A stretch of DNA of 64,000 nt from Grifola frondosa (taxonomy: Eukaryota; Basidiomycota; Agaricomycetes; Polyporales; Grifolaceae), in the NCBI GenBank assembly GCA_001683735.1, contig LUGG01000019.1, forward strand, positions 1,074,768 to 1,138,767, in the 5' to 3' direction. This document shows, in pieces, positions 46,427 to 58,717 of this stretch. Made by a program: the position numbers and the translations under genes. Within the stretch, counting starts at the first letter, position 1; each line of letters starts with the position of its first letter. The notes under the pieces are model-generated. The model had not been told where the DNA came from and did no database searches. It saw only the letters and a program-made list of their open reading frames with translations.

Positions 46427-47958
46427 ATGTTCTCCAAAGCCTCTTTACTCACTGTCGCTCTCGCTCTCCTCGCTTCTGCCACCCCACTCCCTATGGACGG
46501 CGGTGTTCACATTCCGCTCCAAAAGCGCGGGTCCTTGACCAATGCCGATGGCACCTTCAACATCGAGAAGGGCATTCACGAGAGGATCAAGTTGGAAAAG
46601 TGCGCATGTCTTGATGGCCCTTTTTGGACTGACACTGACGATGCTACGCATGATTTCTAGCAAATATAAACAGAACCTGATCAACTTGGAGCGCAACATC
46701 GGCCAAGACGAGTTCAAGAAGATGTTCCCTGATGTCAACACAGCGTCCTTCCATAAGCGCGCGGGTCTCCCGCTCACCGACCAGGAAGACGACGCCGAGT
46801 GGACCGGTACTATCTCCATTGGTACTCCCGCACAGAGCTTTGTGATTGACTTCGATACGGGTTCATCCGACCTCTGGGTCTCCTCGTCATCGTGCTCGAG
46901 CTGCAAGGGACACAAGATCTACTCCCCGTCCTCGTCTTCTACCAGCGAAAAACAGGAAGGTACCTTCAGCATCTCCTATGGGGACGGCTCAACAGTATCC
47001 GGGTCTGTGTATACAGACACTGGTATGTCTTAATCTATCAGAGACAACGATTGCACGTATCGAGTGTTAATGCAAATGCTACAGTCACTGTTGCTGGCAT
47101 CAAGGCTACTGGGCAGTATCTCTCTGGCGTTACTAAAGAATCGTCGTCGTTCGCCAGTGACCCCGCGGATGGTCTGCTGGGCTTAGCATTCCCGGCTATT
47201 TCCAATCTACGCCACGTATGTCTCCCTCCTCTACCTAATACTGAAGCAAGCTCATGCTCTTTCTCAGGATCCATTCTTCTTCACCGCAGTACAGCAAGGA
47301 ACTGCGCCGCAAGGGGTCTTCGCCTTCAAACTCGCCTCTACTGGCTCGGAGCTCTACGTCGGTGGTACCAACTCCAAGCTTTATACGGGAGATATCGAAT
47401 ACCACGACGTCTCTTCCTCTGATGGATTCTGGCAGATCGGTGGTGGCAGCGCAATACTGAACCACAAGACGGTAGCGTCTAACATTGAAACTATCATCGA
47501 TTCCGGAACTTCGTTGATGGGCTCCTCATCGGAAACCGTGAAATCGTTCTACAACAACATTGAGGGCTCGTCTTACGATGAGGAATCCGGATACTACACT
47601 TTCTCTTGTAGCTCGGTCCCCACGGTTGCCTTCAACTGGGGAGGCAAGACCTGGGAAATCAGCTCGAGCAAGTAAGTGTCGACATGGTTCGCTAGATGTC
47701 GAGTGCCTGATGGCTGATGAATACCGTAGCTTCAATCTTGGAGAAGCCAGCTGGGGTAAGTGTGTTGGCGCTCTCATACCGCTTGACCTCGGCATGGGTG
47801 ATAATGTCTGGCTTCTTGGTGACACGTAAGTGTGTGTTCATCTTCAGCGAATGCGAGTTGCTCATCGCATGTTGTGATCTCATCGCAGCTTCATGAAGAA
47901 CGTGTACACTGCTTTTTCCGTCACTGACCATGCTGTCGGTTTCGCCACCCTCGCCTGA
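46427..47958 (+). CDS. Secreted pepsin-like aspartic protease (peptidase family A1)
   Basis: A1 proteases hydrolyse peptide bonds with two Asp residues in a bilobed fold. Six exons (46427-46599, 46661-47022, 47085-47215, 47268-47671, 47730-47825, 47889-47958), all GT-AG, give 411 residues. Residues 1 to about 19 (MFSKASLLTVALALLASAT) form a signal peptide, and a propeptide runs to about the HKR near residue 100. The catalytic motifs are FDTGSS (Asp123) and IDSGTS (Asp300). The flap-type YGDGS and the C-terminal WLLGDTFMKNVYTAFSV are present. This fits polyporopepsin-like enzymes of wood-decay fungi. The in-frame ATG at 46397 would put extra residues before the signal peptide, so I chose 46427. 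No lesion seen. It is single-copy in the window and unrelated to the array. Confidence 0.95.
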
Positions 47959-48750
47959 GCATGAGCTATGATAGCAGCAGCGGTGGTTGAGATGACCTTC
48001 CTTACATGAGGTGTGCATGTTGCTGAGGGCAGATGATGATTCCGAGTATTAGTGTGTAGACTATACAAAGCAATGTGCTGTTGGACAAAGAATCTCAGAG
48101 CCCCACGGCACTACGACGTTGGCGCAACCACAGTAATCGTCCACAGCTGAACTTGGAAGTTTGTGAGACAGGCGCCGGCCGTGGCCGTGCAAATGTGTTC
48201 ATTCGCCGACTGCACGTAGTACGGTCATACTACTACCACCCCTTTCACTCGCGACATGTACGGAGTGAGTAGTCTACGGCCACCTCAGGCAGGGGAATCG
48301 TACGTTACGTAAGGGTCTTTGTGTCGGATGAACAAACCGTGCTGAGGGTCGACGACTGGTCAAATCACACTCAATATCGACTCTTGGCGCAGCATAATTA
48401 TGGTAGATCAACAAGGCGTTCTCTCGTACGGGACTCTGAAATATCCACAGGGGACTACTATTACGATGCTGACATTTTGAAGACGCCTACAGTCCGCTTC
48501 TACTGCGCGAGTTTTGACTTAAGCTGTTCGTGCCTCAACCGCGCCGTCGCGGACTCGTTCGAATTAAATGGGCACGTACTCATTGTTCCCATTGAAAATC
48601 TCAGTACCGCTCGATCGGGCTGAGAACCCTTACATTGAGTTCCAGTTTTCGATCAGAACTCGTTCTGTATAATGCGGTCGGTGGGGATGACAGAGTGTTG
48701 GCGTATACGAAGGACGGGGAGAGTTGAAATGCAAATTATAGGGAAGTACG
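47959..48750. other. Downstream of the protease; one 100-residue open frame
   Basis: The plus-strand frame 48321-48623 has no recognisable motif and no counterpart elsewhere in the window. I would not call it a gene without further support. Nothing else is visible. Confidence 0.3.
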
Positions 48751-48759
48751 TTAAGCATT

Positions 48760-49260
48760 AAGCTGTGTCTGGGGAGACGAATATGAGACAGAACGCACAT
48801 TCAGCCACATACACATCGGTATACATGGAGCCAGCACGGTCGAGACGTCGTGTTGAGCCATAGTCGCCGAGATTTGTGGACGTCGACGCCAAGGTCGATC
48901 CCTTGTGTGATCAGGAGCCATTCGCAACTGCAGCGTCATCCGGATGTTAGGACGTACAAGCAAGAACCGTAGGATGGTTATTGACAGAATTGTCAAGTTG
49001 ATGGAGTCGTCTTGCCGTAGGGTGTCATATACGAGAATTGCATCACCAAAAGTGGTCATACCCTCGTCTGAGGTGTAGAGTTACTTGCGAGCATGGGTTG
49101 TCGGACTTTTGAGATGACGCTAAGAAGAGAGACGAGCACAATGAGGGTGTTGTAGTCTGCGACTTCGTACTCGGAGTTGGAGAGGGTGTCGTGTACAGGG
49201 GAGCTAGATTGTGGCGCAAGGGAAAATCTAAGCTGATTGCAGTGGGGATATAATCAAACC
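48760..49260 (-). pseudogene. RabGAP 5' fragment I
   Basis: Resembles the 5' zone of copy D (DDSINLTIL, LRFLLVRPN, then a RRPQIS segment) and ends at 48760 without any TBC exon. Its promoter is on the right. Confidence 0.5.
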
Positions 49261-49338
49261 GCAGCCGGAGAGCTCGAGATGTCAGAGACAATCGCATTTG
49301 GAACGCACGCGAGAAACGACGCGTCACGGTAACGTGAT
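49248..49338 (-). promoter_or_regulatory. Promoter of RabGAP fragment I: TATA-like box and palindrome
   Basis: ATATAAT at 49248-49254 and GTCACG-GTAA-CGTGAT at 49321-49338; the last arm base is changed. Confidence 0.45.
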
Positions 49339-49394
49339 GAGCTGATCGACATCGATCGACTCTCGGCTTGAACTCGATCACGCGCACAACTTTG

Positions 49395-49760
49395 ATCCTC
49401 TTCATCGTGTCTCGTCCATTTCTTTGCAGTCGGCATGCACCTGCCCGAATTCACCAACACTTGCTTGACCCGCGGAGGAAATGGGATAGGCCCTGTTGAG
49501 GGTGCGCCAAGGGGAAACAAAGGCACGAACCACACCTCCGATCCTCCATCCCTACTATGCACGAAGATTGTCGGGCAACAGAGACCAGCACACATATAAA
49601 GGGAGAGCTAGGTAGCTATGGTATACCACGTTGCAAAACAACAGGCGAGATCGGGTGTCTGAATGGTGCCGCGCCGGGAGTGCGAGTGGACGGGCGGCGA
49701 GGCACGAACGAGGATGATATGCCCCGGACCAGAGATAACTCGGGGGATAATTCATAACGA
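49395..49760 (+). pseudogene. Block Z copy, very short
   Basis: Retains the CTRGGNGIG-type segment and the DGRRGTNEDD end found at 14860-14930 and 38030; the middle is deleted. Confidence 0.25.
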
Positions 49761-50029
49761 CAAACACTGCTCCCTCCTGACGCTTCCTTTCAGTGTGTTT
49801 GTTCCCCTTCTCGTCGTGCGCTCGCGTATCGTCACCATCGTGGTGTAAATAACCAGCGTCCGCGATCCCCTTACATCGGATCTCATCGATGTCGTCCTGC
49901 CCGCCGTATCCAGTCACACTGCGGCCTGCGCGTACTACTATACAGATGCGTCTTGACGGCATGTGCAGCGCGGACGTATGTAATGATGGATTGACGTCTT
50001 CCCTTCCTTCTCGCACTCGAGCACCTTGC

Positions 50030-51841
50030 AATTGATCGACATCCTTTTTTTATTCCTTAGCCCACGACTAGTTCAAACCGATATTATGCACATTTTTGGG
50101 CCTTCGGTAAGCGGGCATGTCCTCCGCTGTTCTCACCGCATTCAATGTCGATTCCATAGGTTGTGGCAGCCCACCGATGTGACCATCGTTTCTCACCCGG
50201 ATATCAGTTCAGTCCCTCGTTCATCAATTCCGCCCATCCCCGTTATCTCGCTCTCCAGTCGATCTTCATGGCTCCTCGGTATGCTGTACGTATCGGCATT
50301 CTCTGGTTCGCTAGCCTCATCTACAGCCTCGCGTCCGCCATAATCGGCGTCGAAGGTGAAACGGTGGCTGGACCAGTACAGCTATGGATTCATCAGCTCG
50401 TCGCACTCTCGCGAGACTGCCTGCTTGCGGCAGTGTTGCTACGACACATTGGTGAAATGGAGCGTGCTCGGAATCTTGAGGCTTCTTCCTCTCCCCCCTG
50501 CAAAACTCTCTCGCAATGTTCCTTCTTGGACTCGTGGATCCACCCTGGAACAGGCATCATGCTGTCGCTGTCGTTGCGACGGTCCTCGTCACGGTGCTGC
50601 TACTGTTCTCGGCCTTCACCATCATACTTCCGTCTTTCTCTCGCGACTGTTTCTACAAGTCCCTGGAGGCTCTTGGCTTCTTCTTGCTCATGCAAGAGGT
50701 TCTGCGTCCGGGAGTCGAGCTGGATCGCACTGTCGCTGGCCTATCACATCAGACGTTACTTCTATCAAGGTTGTTATCAGCCTCTGGCTATACGAAGCGT
50801 CCATCCGACCGACATACTATAGTTGGCGGGAACAAGAGAGTCTGTTCGGAACGAGTCGTCAGTCCTCGAATGGCACATCCTGTTTGCATGCGATGCGTCA
50901 AGATGGACGATGATTTCCTAAAGCACACGATAGAGCCTTGTTTCTGCACAGTTGCCATCGAGATTATTGTGCCCTGCTACGACGACATCCTCCGCCACCG
51001 TGCCGACGATCTCGGTGAATTGCGCCAGACATGGACCCACAACCGCAGTGTCAAGTCGGTCAATGCCACACTCAGTCTTCCCCTCTGTGCGCTGGAGAAG
51101 CTCAACACGGGAGACCAGAAGTACCATGAGGACCAGCTGTGTATTTTGCGGCGCTTGGATACATTGTGGGGCTCCATCGGAGACTACGAAGTGGAATATT
51201 CGGCGACGGCGAGGCTGCTTGGTGGTACAGCGGAGATGTTCCTGAATCAGTTTAATAGACGATGTCGTGAAGTGTGCAACATCTTCCCGTCTTCCCGCAG
51301 ATCATGCGCAATGGTGCGTTCGATCTTCTGTCTAACTGCTACGTGACAGTCACTAAAAAAGCACTTCGCGGGTTGCATCAATACAGATCTACCACTCAAT
51401 TCATTCATACACGATCTCTTGGTGCATGTTCGCGAGTGCTCTATATTCCTAGACTTATGCCTGGCAGGTCTGCAAGTCGCCACTTCGGAGAATCTGCCGT
51501 CCCGCGACGACGAAGAGTTCCACAATTAAATCCGCCAAATTCTTTCATCTCTTCGGGAATACCTCGAGACAACCGAATAAAAAGACCGCGCCACGTACTG
51601 GTTCGTGCGCGACATGGAACGCATCTGCAGACAGATCCTGCTCGTCGCGCAGACCTTCCCCACGCTGATCGCTGCGCCGAACGACCTAGTCGAGGTGTTG
51701 CGGAGGGTGACGAAGGCGAGAGTCGCGGAGCTTACAGACGAACATTGTGAATTGCTGCGCGAAATTTATGGGATCGATCGAAGGATGTTATGGGAGGATC
51801 TGGCGGAGTTGACGGCCATGCCAGATCCCAGTTCAACCTGA
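50030..51841 (+). pseudogene. DUF6535 protein copy, longest but frameshifted
   Basis: Shows SSAVLTAFNVDS, then APRYAVRIGILWFASLIYSLA to 50352. One extra base near 50353 moves KRWLDQYSYGF and RETACLRQCCYDTLVKW to another frame. A second shift near 50500 leads to MFLLGLVDPPW, VLLLFSAFTIILPSFSRDCF (membrane segments) and LGFFLLMQEVLRPGVEL. After a likely intron at about 50770-50821, KMDDDFLKHTIEPC and SVKSVNATLSLPLCALEKL continue to about 51300. A C-terminal frame 51605-51841 ends LTAMPDPSST. At least two frameshifts and a stop in the 51.3-51.6 zone indicate a pseudogene. Confidence 0.7.
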
Positions 51842-51849
51842 GGCATCAG

Positions 51850-52310
51850 GTGCGTTCAATGCAACTGTTTGAGTGTTCGAAAATTTTATTTTGCTCTATA
51901 TGACCAAATTTTGAAGGCGCAGGTTGAATAAACAGACCCATCGCTGCCTCTGAATTTAATGGCATGATGGGAAAAATGCCACAGGGCCGGTATAAATGCG
52001 AAGGAGAACAGAACCATACCACTACCGTCGTCTCGTCCCCTTCAGAGGACTAAGAATGTTTCGAATTCGATGTAAGGTGAAATGCAGCATGCAGAGACGG
52101 TGAGGACTCGATATATAGCTGCTTAGTATTCCGAATGCGAAGCGCACCAGAGAAGTTGAGTAAATAGGAGACTGGGAGAATATGTAGTTCCTTGTCGCGG
52201 TGACCTGAGGTCCTTAAACTTCGTTGCCTTTGGCATGTTAGATGTTCAAACGTTCGTGCCTAGGCAAATGAAAGCAACATGAAAGATCACCGCGTTAATC
52301 TTACGCGCCG
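51850..52310. other. Spacer right of the DUF6535 copy
   Basis: No conserved frame and no block similarity noticed, up to the palindrome at 52318. Confidence 0.35.
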
Positions 52311-52317
52311 CCGACAC

Positions 52318-52333
52318 GTCACGGTAACGTGAC
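52318..52333. promoter_or_regulatory. Palindrome copy without RabGAP neighbour
   Basis: GTCACG-GTAA-CGTGAC, next to a remnant beginning MSHPTPAQMSSLATNKIYG at 52405, which matches the DUF6535 first-exon relic at 8660. No RabGAP sequence lies on its left. Confidence 0.4.
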
Positions 52334-52404
52334 GCGATCCTGAGTTAACTTTGACTCCAGCAGTCTTAGTGGTCCACAGCTGCCCGACTCCCTTTCTTTT
52401 TGCT

Positions 52405-53080
52405 ATGTCGCACCCTACCCCTGCCCAGATGTCGTCTCTTGCTACAAATAAAATTTACGGCTGAGATTTGATGCCAGGTGTAAGTTCTGCTCCCATACCT
52501 GGCTCATTGATGTTTTCATAATATTGATACTATCTGCCACCTCTTGAAGCGGTCCCAGCTGTGAGCTCTTGTCAAACCAGCAGTGCTAAACTGGATCTTC
52601 AGCGATTACAGGGGAGCAAACACGCAGAACAGCGACACGCCTCTGGCCACAGTGTCGGTGATCTGGCTTCGCGAGGTTTCCATCATAGGTTGTTGCAGGA
52701 ACGATCGGCTGGACCCTCCACATATGCACGTACGCTCACCTAGCGCCGATCGGTTCCCTGCTCCGGGCCGTTGACGTCGAGTCAGTCAAAAAAGCATCCT
52801 GTGTGCGCGGAGGCTCCCGCGCTCGCAGTGCTCGGATTACACGGCGCGTTGTCGTCCAGACATTCTTCGCCTCTCTGCGACGAGTTCTGTCTCTCGAAAT
52901 CCACGCTCTAGTCGTTTTTGGCTGTCTAGCGGTTCGTGGACACGTTCGCTGCGCCGCAGCAGCACCAACGTCCGCTGCGCCCCGCATGCACATGAAAATT
53001 GGCAGTAATTCGCTTGCCATGTCTATCGTTGATACGGCGGGGCATCCCGCCATCCACCGTGGCCGCCGCACATCTGTCGA
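52405..53080. other. Mixed remnants: DUF6535 start, 9.85-kb-type segment and partial block W
   Basis: A short start with stop (MSHPTPAQMSSLATNKIYG), then a segment like 9840-10040 (YTWLIDVF, HSVGDLASR-type sequence), then part of block W before DUF6533 copy 6. None is intact. Confidence 0.3.
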
Positions 53081-53376
53081 TGTGTGACTATTCGGTGCCG
53101 GCCAACGTGCAATTTGGACTCGCCCTTGCTATTGGTCTCTGTATCTGACACGCTATCAACCTACCTTGGCTCATACACAGCCTGTGCTTCGACTTCTCCC
53201 AACACACCCGTTCAACTATTGGTTGTTTGTTTACCGCCGTCGTCTCGACCCTATCCGTGCTGTTGTATCAGTGGATGGGGACGTCAGGCAGTGTTTTACC
53301 TATTTTCCATCATCCTAATGTTCCGAATAGCGCGTCCGATGCGTGTTGCATCCCGGCGCCACGAAGAACCGTGTAG

Positions 53377-53383
53377 ATATAAG
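53377..53383 (+). promoter_or_regulatory. TATA box of DUF6533 copy 6
   Basis: ATATAAG at the conserved distance from the ATG at 53446. Confidence 0.45.
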
Positions 53384-53445
53384 AGCACGGTATCTCCGTC
53401 TCTGCCAAAGTATTGAGTCTCGCATCTTACGGACTACCTCATATC

Positions 53446-55108
53446 ATGTCCTCCGACGTCAGTGCCCCAGAAGTCCAGGAAAGGTGAGTGACTCTTACGC
53501 AATCTTTCCTCATCTAATATATCCTACCATATAGCTTCATAGAAATATGTTGCGGCGTATCGGCAACTGGTCAGTGGTTCACGTACGATATCCAGTCAAT
53601 TGTTCATTCCTATTTGTCCCAGCTCTTCTAGTGTATGAGTACCTCATCACGTTTGATCGTGAATACCGACTCGTATGGAAGCGTCGATTCTCGGCGGCCA
53701 CCTTCCTTTTCTTGCTCGCGAGATATCCTTTACTTCTATTCTGCATTCTTAGCGTTCCAACGATATATCCACTGTCAACAAGGGTACAGTCCTCGTCATA
53801 ATACTGCGGACCATCTTTGCCCACTGATAATTCCCAGACCTGTTCTGCATTGGTTTGGTCGACGACAGTTCTGCAGCTGCTCTTCCTCTTTGTTGTGCTA
53901 GGTGAGTAGCCATGCGATATTCTGACTTCTGACCGGCGATTGATATCCTATGAAGCATTCTCAACTCTTCGAGCATATGCCTTGTCTGATCGTCAAGGGC
54001 AAATAGCTGCATTGACATTCATCTTCTCACTGGTCCCTTTCACCATTGTCCTGGTGAGCTTTGTCCTCACTATCGAGCTTTGCATTTCATTGAAGTGCGA
54101 CACATACTCCTAGTTCGAAGATGTGCGGGAAATAGTGGTTGTGGCTCCACCTCCTATCAATTGTACAGTAAATCATTTGATCTCACCGGAGCTATCCAAC
54201 AAGTCAGTGAATTTCATCGATGTCACTGCAGCTCGTTGACTCAATCCGCGCCTCACATAGATGTATGTAGTGCTGTTTGGCCTCATCGCTTGAGTGGTCT
54301 GCTCATGCAATAGTTTCAGTGGAGTGTGTACAGCGTGCGACAACAATCGCCGCTGAAATGCCTGTTCTTGCGGTGACCATACGCCAGACATACTGGCAAA
54401 GACGAACTCCCGCGGACGCTAATCTCCGTACTCCATTGCACACGGTGATCATGAGGGACGGTCAGTTTCCCAGTTCTCCCTCAGTGTATGCACTCCATCA
54501 GGTACTGTATACTTCTTGTAGGTTGTCATTAGTTAACACAGGCCCGCGTCATTTGACGATGGTTCATTTGATAGTGTATTGTTGATGATGAACATTGCAG
54601 ATATTGTATCAGTATATCTGGGAGACACCTTTGTAGGGAAGCTTGTCTCTAATCCCTACCACCTCTTACTCACGGGTATCGTGTACTGTCGCCAGGGATC
54701 TTTCACGTATATCAACCAGTTCATCGATCCGTCAGCAACTGCAATTAATCGCTCTTCATTTGAATTCAATTGACATTCGTTGCGGCACAGAATAACAACA
54801 ATTATCATCTCACGATTCATACTCAATCTCCGCGACGTCGATGCATCTCAATGCGGCGCCGAAGATCCAAGTCGCCCATCTTTTGTTCGCTCAATCCGGT
54901 TTGCGGCCTTCGTCGAACCCCTCGGTCCCCTCTCGACCACGAGCTCTCGTGCTCTGCCATTGATGTCAGTTCCTTGAACGAGGAGGGAGGTGATGGAGAG
55001 AACGGGGGCGAGGACGTGCTTGGCGGTGACGAGGAAATGTTGTCAGGCCAGGCAAGCATTCATGGGCCGATTGAAGCGGAAGCCGGTCCATCTGGAGTCA
55101 GGGAGTAG
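53446..55108 (+). pseudogene. DUF6533 copy 6, frameshift in the last exon
   Basis: Exons 1-10 can be read in frame: MSSDVSAPEVQE, VYEYLITFDREYRLVWKR, LRAYALSDRQG, ASSLEWSAHAIVSV, SFTYINQFID. For intron 6 the only in-frame pair is donor GTGAAT with acceptor TATGTAG, because of one extra T at 54278. In the last exon GGTGCCCCTC has become GGTCCCCTC at about 54925, so the frame ends at 54975-54977 (LPLMSVP) instead of 55106-55108. All membrane segments survive; only the acidic tail is lost. A truncated protein could still be made. The AATAAA signal is lost. Confidence 0.7.
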
Positions 55109-55920
55109 GACTGCGATACGTTTTCTGTGTGTGCTCTCTCGTCAGTCTCTTGTATGTGCTAATGCTGACCAGAATGAAGTCTATCATGCATGCAGGAAAT
55201 CGCGTATGTCTGGGCATCGCTCTTAGTTGTTTTCTTGGACTATCTTTCGTGTCGTAATTTATAAAGATCTGCCGTAGGTGATACGCTAAACCACCATCAC
55301 CGCGACGCTCTTGCGTATTTTCTATGAGAACCGATGGCTTAGCACCACGGACATGTTCACCATATTTGCAATGCCGCATGCCTCCGGGCTGCCAGCTGTG
55401 CACTCGGATGGATCCACTTGTCTGAGTTCTCCATGGGGTGCGTGCGAGACCAAATCGGACTCGAGGTCGCCGAGAGTGTTGTTCGACGCGTGCAGGCCCT
55501 GAACGTGGTGTACCTGTAAGCTGGCGTGAGGTGAACGTTGCGCATGGGCCGAGGAGATGGTGTGAAGCGGGTACCTGTCCTGTTCTTATCCCGGCGCGTT
55601 GATGCACTCACACGGATGTGGGGGGTGTTTCTTTTGTTAATAATTTGTTGTGTGCGTACTTAGTATTGTCAAGCAGGAACGATGCACTCGAGCATGGTGC
55701 GGAGAATACGGAATCAAGTGCTGATCCGGTTCCAGAACTCAAATCTTCTTCAATGTGTATCTGAACTAGTTCTGTTATTCACAACAAGCTCACGACAGTG
55801 CCGCCGGGGTACGAAGGGCTTTATTCGGGAGCTCGTGGGGTGTACGTTTCCGTATGTATGTTCTAATGTGTGCGAGAACAGACTCTAATTCGCGAAATGG
55901 AAGCCGCATTAAGCTACTTA
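55109..55920. other. Spacer between DUF6533 copy 6 and RabGAP copy G
   Basis: Homologous to 1-560 and 18103-18827 at clearly lower similarity than the flanking long repeat; no conserved frame. Confidence 0.45.
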
Positions 55921-58435
55921 CATGTTGAGCAAAGGAGGTCCTAGAACATCCAAATTTGTGCAGCTGCTAGTGCTTGATTCCTGAGCGGCAACACCATATA
56001 CATACATACGTCGCAAATCGTCGGGATGACTCTCTCGAACATTACACACACCGAAGAAGATTGAAAGCTCGGGAACCTACCAGCACTACTAAGTACACAT
56101 GCTGAAAATGGCCAGAAACGGGCAGCGACGTACACATGTGCGGACAGCATAAGGTTCGTGTTCCGCAGCACATCTATCTCTATCCGGTGCACGTCCCACG
56201 CGCGGACGAGGTCGTCGTACTCACGTGCGTAAGTGTCGAGCGTGAATGGCGTGATGTAGCGACACCGCATCCTGGACGAACTCGTCCACCTTGTACGCCT
56301 GCTTCAGCTCGCCTTCAACCGAGAGACTCGAGCTGTGATGATCGGCAAGCGTCGCTCAGTAGCAGTTTCTCGTGCATCAAGGTACGTTGACCTGGTATAC
56401 CTCGAACATGCGCGTGATCAGGAACGCAAGCAGCTCGTCGAACTTGAGCGCGAGCGGCGCGTGCCTTGTTCTTGATCAGCAGCGCGAGGCTGAACGCGAA
56501 CCTCGCCGCGATCCCGCTCGCGAGACAGTTGTCGATAGAGAAGCGGTAGCTGAACATCGCCAGGAACCACTGCGAGCAGCATATGCTCGAATTGATGCCC
56601 TGCCGCAGAAAATGTACCTGCAGAACAGGGAGCATTGCCTCCGTCAGGCATTCGAACTAGTGAGCGGTATGTCAGAAACGGGAGGTCCGAAGGCTCGAAG
56701 ATAATTATAATAACCTGGAACTACACAAACATCAGTACCAAAATATGAATGCGTCATGTTTGAGACTTACGAGTCGTAACTGAAGCTTGGGCATCTGAGG
56801 TAGGAAATGGCCTCTAAGGTCGCACGAATACATGAACCGCACAAGGAGGCAGAAGGCTTCCTCGTCGGGCATTTGCATGTCTGGCAGCCTGGAGCCAGCA
56901 TGGTCCAGGTGAGGCTCACATTAAGCATCGCTACCAAGGGCAAGCCCTGGCAGTAGCTGACTTGTGGATCAGATCTATAGCCCATCAGTAGTGGAGATTC
57001 AAAAATCAAAACTATACATACAGCACTTATGCTTTGAATACGTTGAAAATGTTCTCTTGGCCAATACCGTGACCATCCATGAAGAACGCGTGACGTGGGA
57101 AGGTCCTGTGTTAGTGATCAGACTCCAAGCCAACGCTGAGTTTCGGGAGCTCACAAACCTGGCCAAGATCTCTCGAATTCGCTTTCTAGTGTGGGCTGAC
57201 CTCCTTCAAAAGCCATACATACGTGTTCTCGAGCTCCGCATCCATGGAGATAGACCTAATGCACATTGTAAGGCACGAGATTGACGAAACAGAACGCTGG
57301 CCAGGGGCACCTACATTAGCAGCCATATCATGTTCCGCAGCGTCTTCAGGATGCCGATCACCTTTGCCACCTCTTCGGGATGTTGGGACGCAAAGGCCTG
57401 GTGATATATATGCCACAATCAGTCACTGGAAACTACAAGGAACAGATGTATCGGCACCAGATATAACACTACTCCAGATATCTGGAAGTTCACGTAAGCA
57501 CGACACATGGCGTTGGCATATTGGAGCGCACCTCAATAAACGGTCTGGCAGACCTGGCGAGGTCTGTCGAAATCGTCCTGTCATGCGGTTCCTCTGTTTT
57601 AGCAGCTGCACATAGTGCGATCGCTAGAGCTCTGGATCCTTGGATGCAGATATGGCATTAACGCAGACGCAAGACATATGGTATCTTCAGAATACCTCTC
57701 TCGATCTCCGGGTTCGCAGGCTCTTCAGAATGCTGGGCGCAAAGCTCCGAGATTTGATAAACAATCAGGCATCAGAAGGGCTATGACAACCAGCGTACCG
57801 TGCACTAGATCGAACCTCGCTCGAGAAGTATGGCGGAAGCTCATGTTAGCATGGTCCAGAAACGTAAGGACCATAGCACGTACCTCAGTCCAGACCTTCA
57901 CGGCGGTGATATATTCGACAGAGCTCCCCCTATAGCTCAACGCTGGCGCTGCGCTGCCGGAGTCCGGAAGCCCACCCCATCTTCATATCTTTTGTAGGTT
58001 GAGCCATGAGAGTAACCACGTACATTTCTTGCAGAGAGTGTTGATATCGACGTCGAATTCTGGCGTCATCGGGAGCTACTCGAGAATGCAATGTCATCAC
58101 ATGTGTTCTCCAGATGTTAGGGCGTGCATTGTGCAAGCAAGAACCGTAGAGTGGTCGTGAACAGAATTGTCAAGTTGATGGGGTCGTCTGGACGCCATCT
58201 CGATCATTGTACCTTCAGAGTGTGCAGACACTCTTCTGCGATGTGGAGCTTGTATTTGCGAGCATGGGTTGTCGGGCTGTTAAGACGTCGGTCGACGCTG
58301 CGCGGAGAGACAGAGCAAAGAGACGGTTGTGGTCTGGGACTGCGAACTCGAAGGCGACGAGGGAGTCGCGTACAGGGAAGCTAGTAGCATAAGACGAAAC
58401 GGATGGATTGCAGTGAGGACTATATAATGGAGACA
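55921..58435 (-). pseudogene. TBC/RabGAP copy G, near-identical to copy A from about 56267
   Basis: Carries the same stop at the KAYS position (about 57028) and the same IVFRIYD loss as copy A. Extra losses near 56928-56980 (AGTAAT, ATG and CG relative to copy A) damage the glutamine-finger exon border further. It is not functional. Confidence 0.75.
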
Positions 58436-58472
58436 ATCGCATTCGGATGAACAAAAACGCGAGAACGCGGAC

Positions 58473-58492
58473 GCGTCACGGTAACGTGACGC
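58473..58492. promoter_or_regulatory. Palindrome copy at RabGAP copy G
   Basis: Full-length GCGTCACG-GTAA-CGTGACGC with a TATATAAT-type box at about 58420-58427, identical to copy A. Confidence 0.5.
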
Positions 58493-58717
58493 ACTGATCG
58501 ACATCGATCGAATCTCAGCTACTCTTCATCATACCTCGTCGTCCTCGAGTTTGAACTGGATGTGGAGAGTTGACGTTAATTGCTTAGTCTGGCGTTGACG
58601 ATGCCCATGACAACTTTGTCCGGTTTCAAAGTTGAGTATGATTGAAGTTATGTGCCGTCAAAAAAAAACAGAACATTTTGCAGATAGTGACGACGACAAT
58701 ATGTAGATGAGGAGAAG

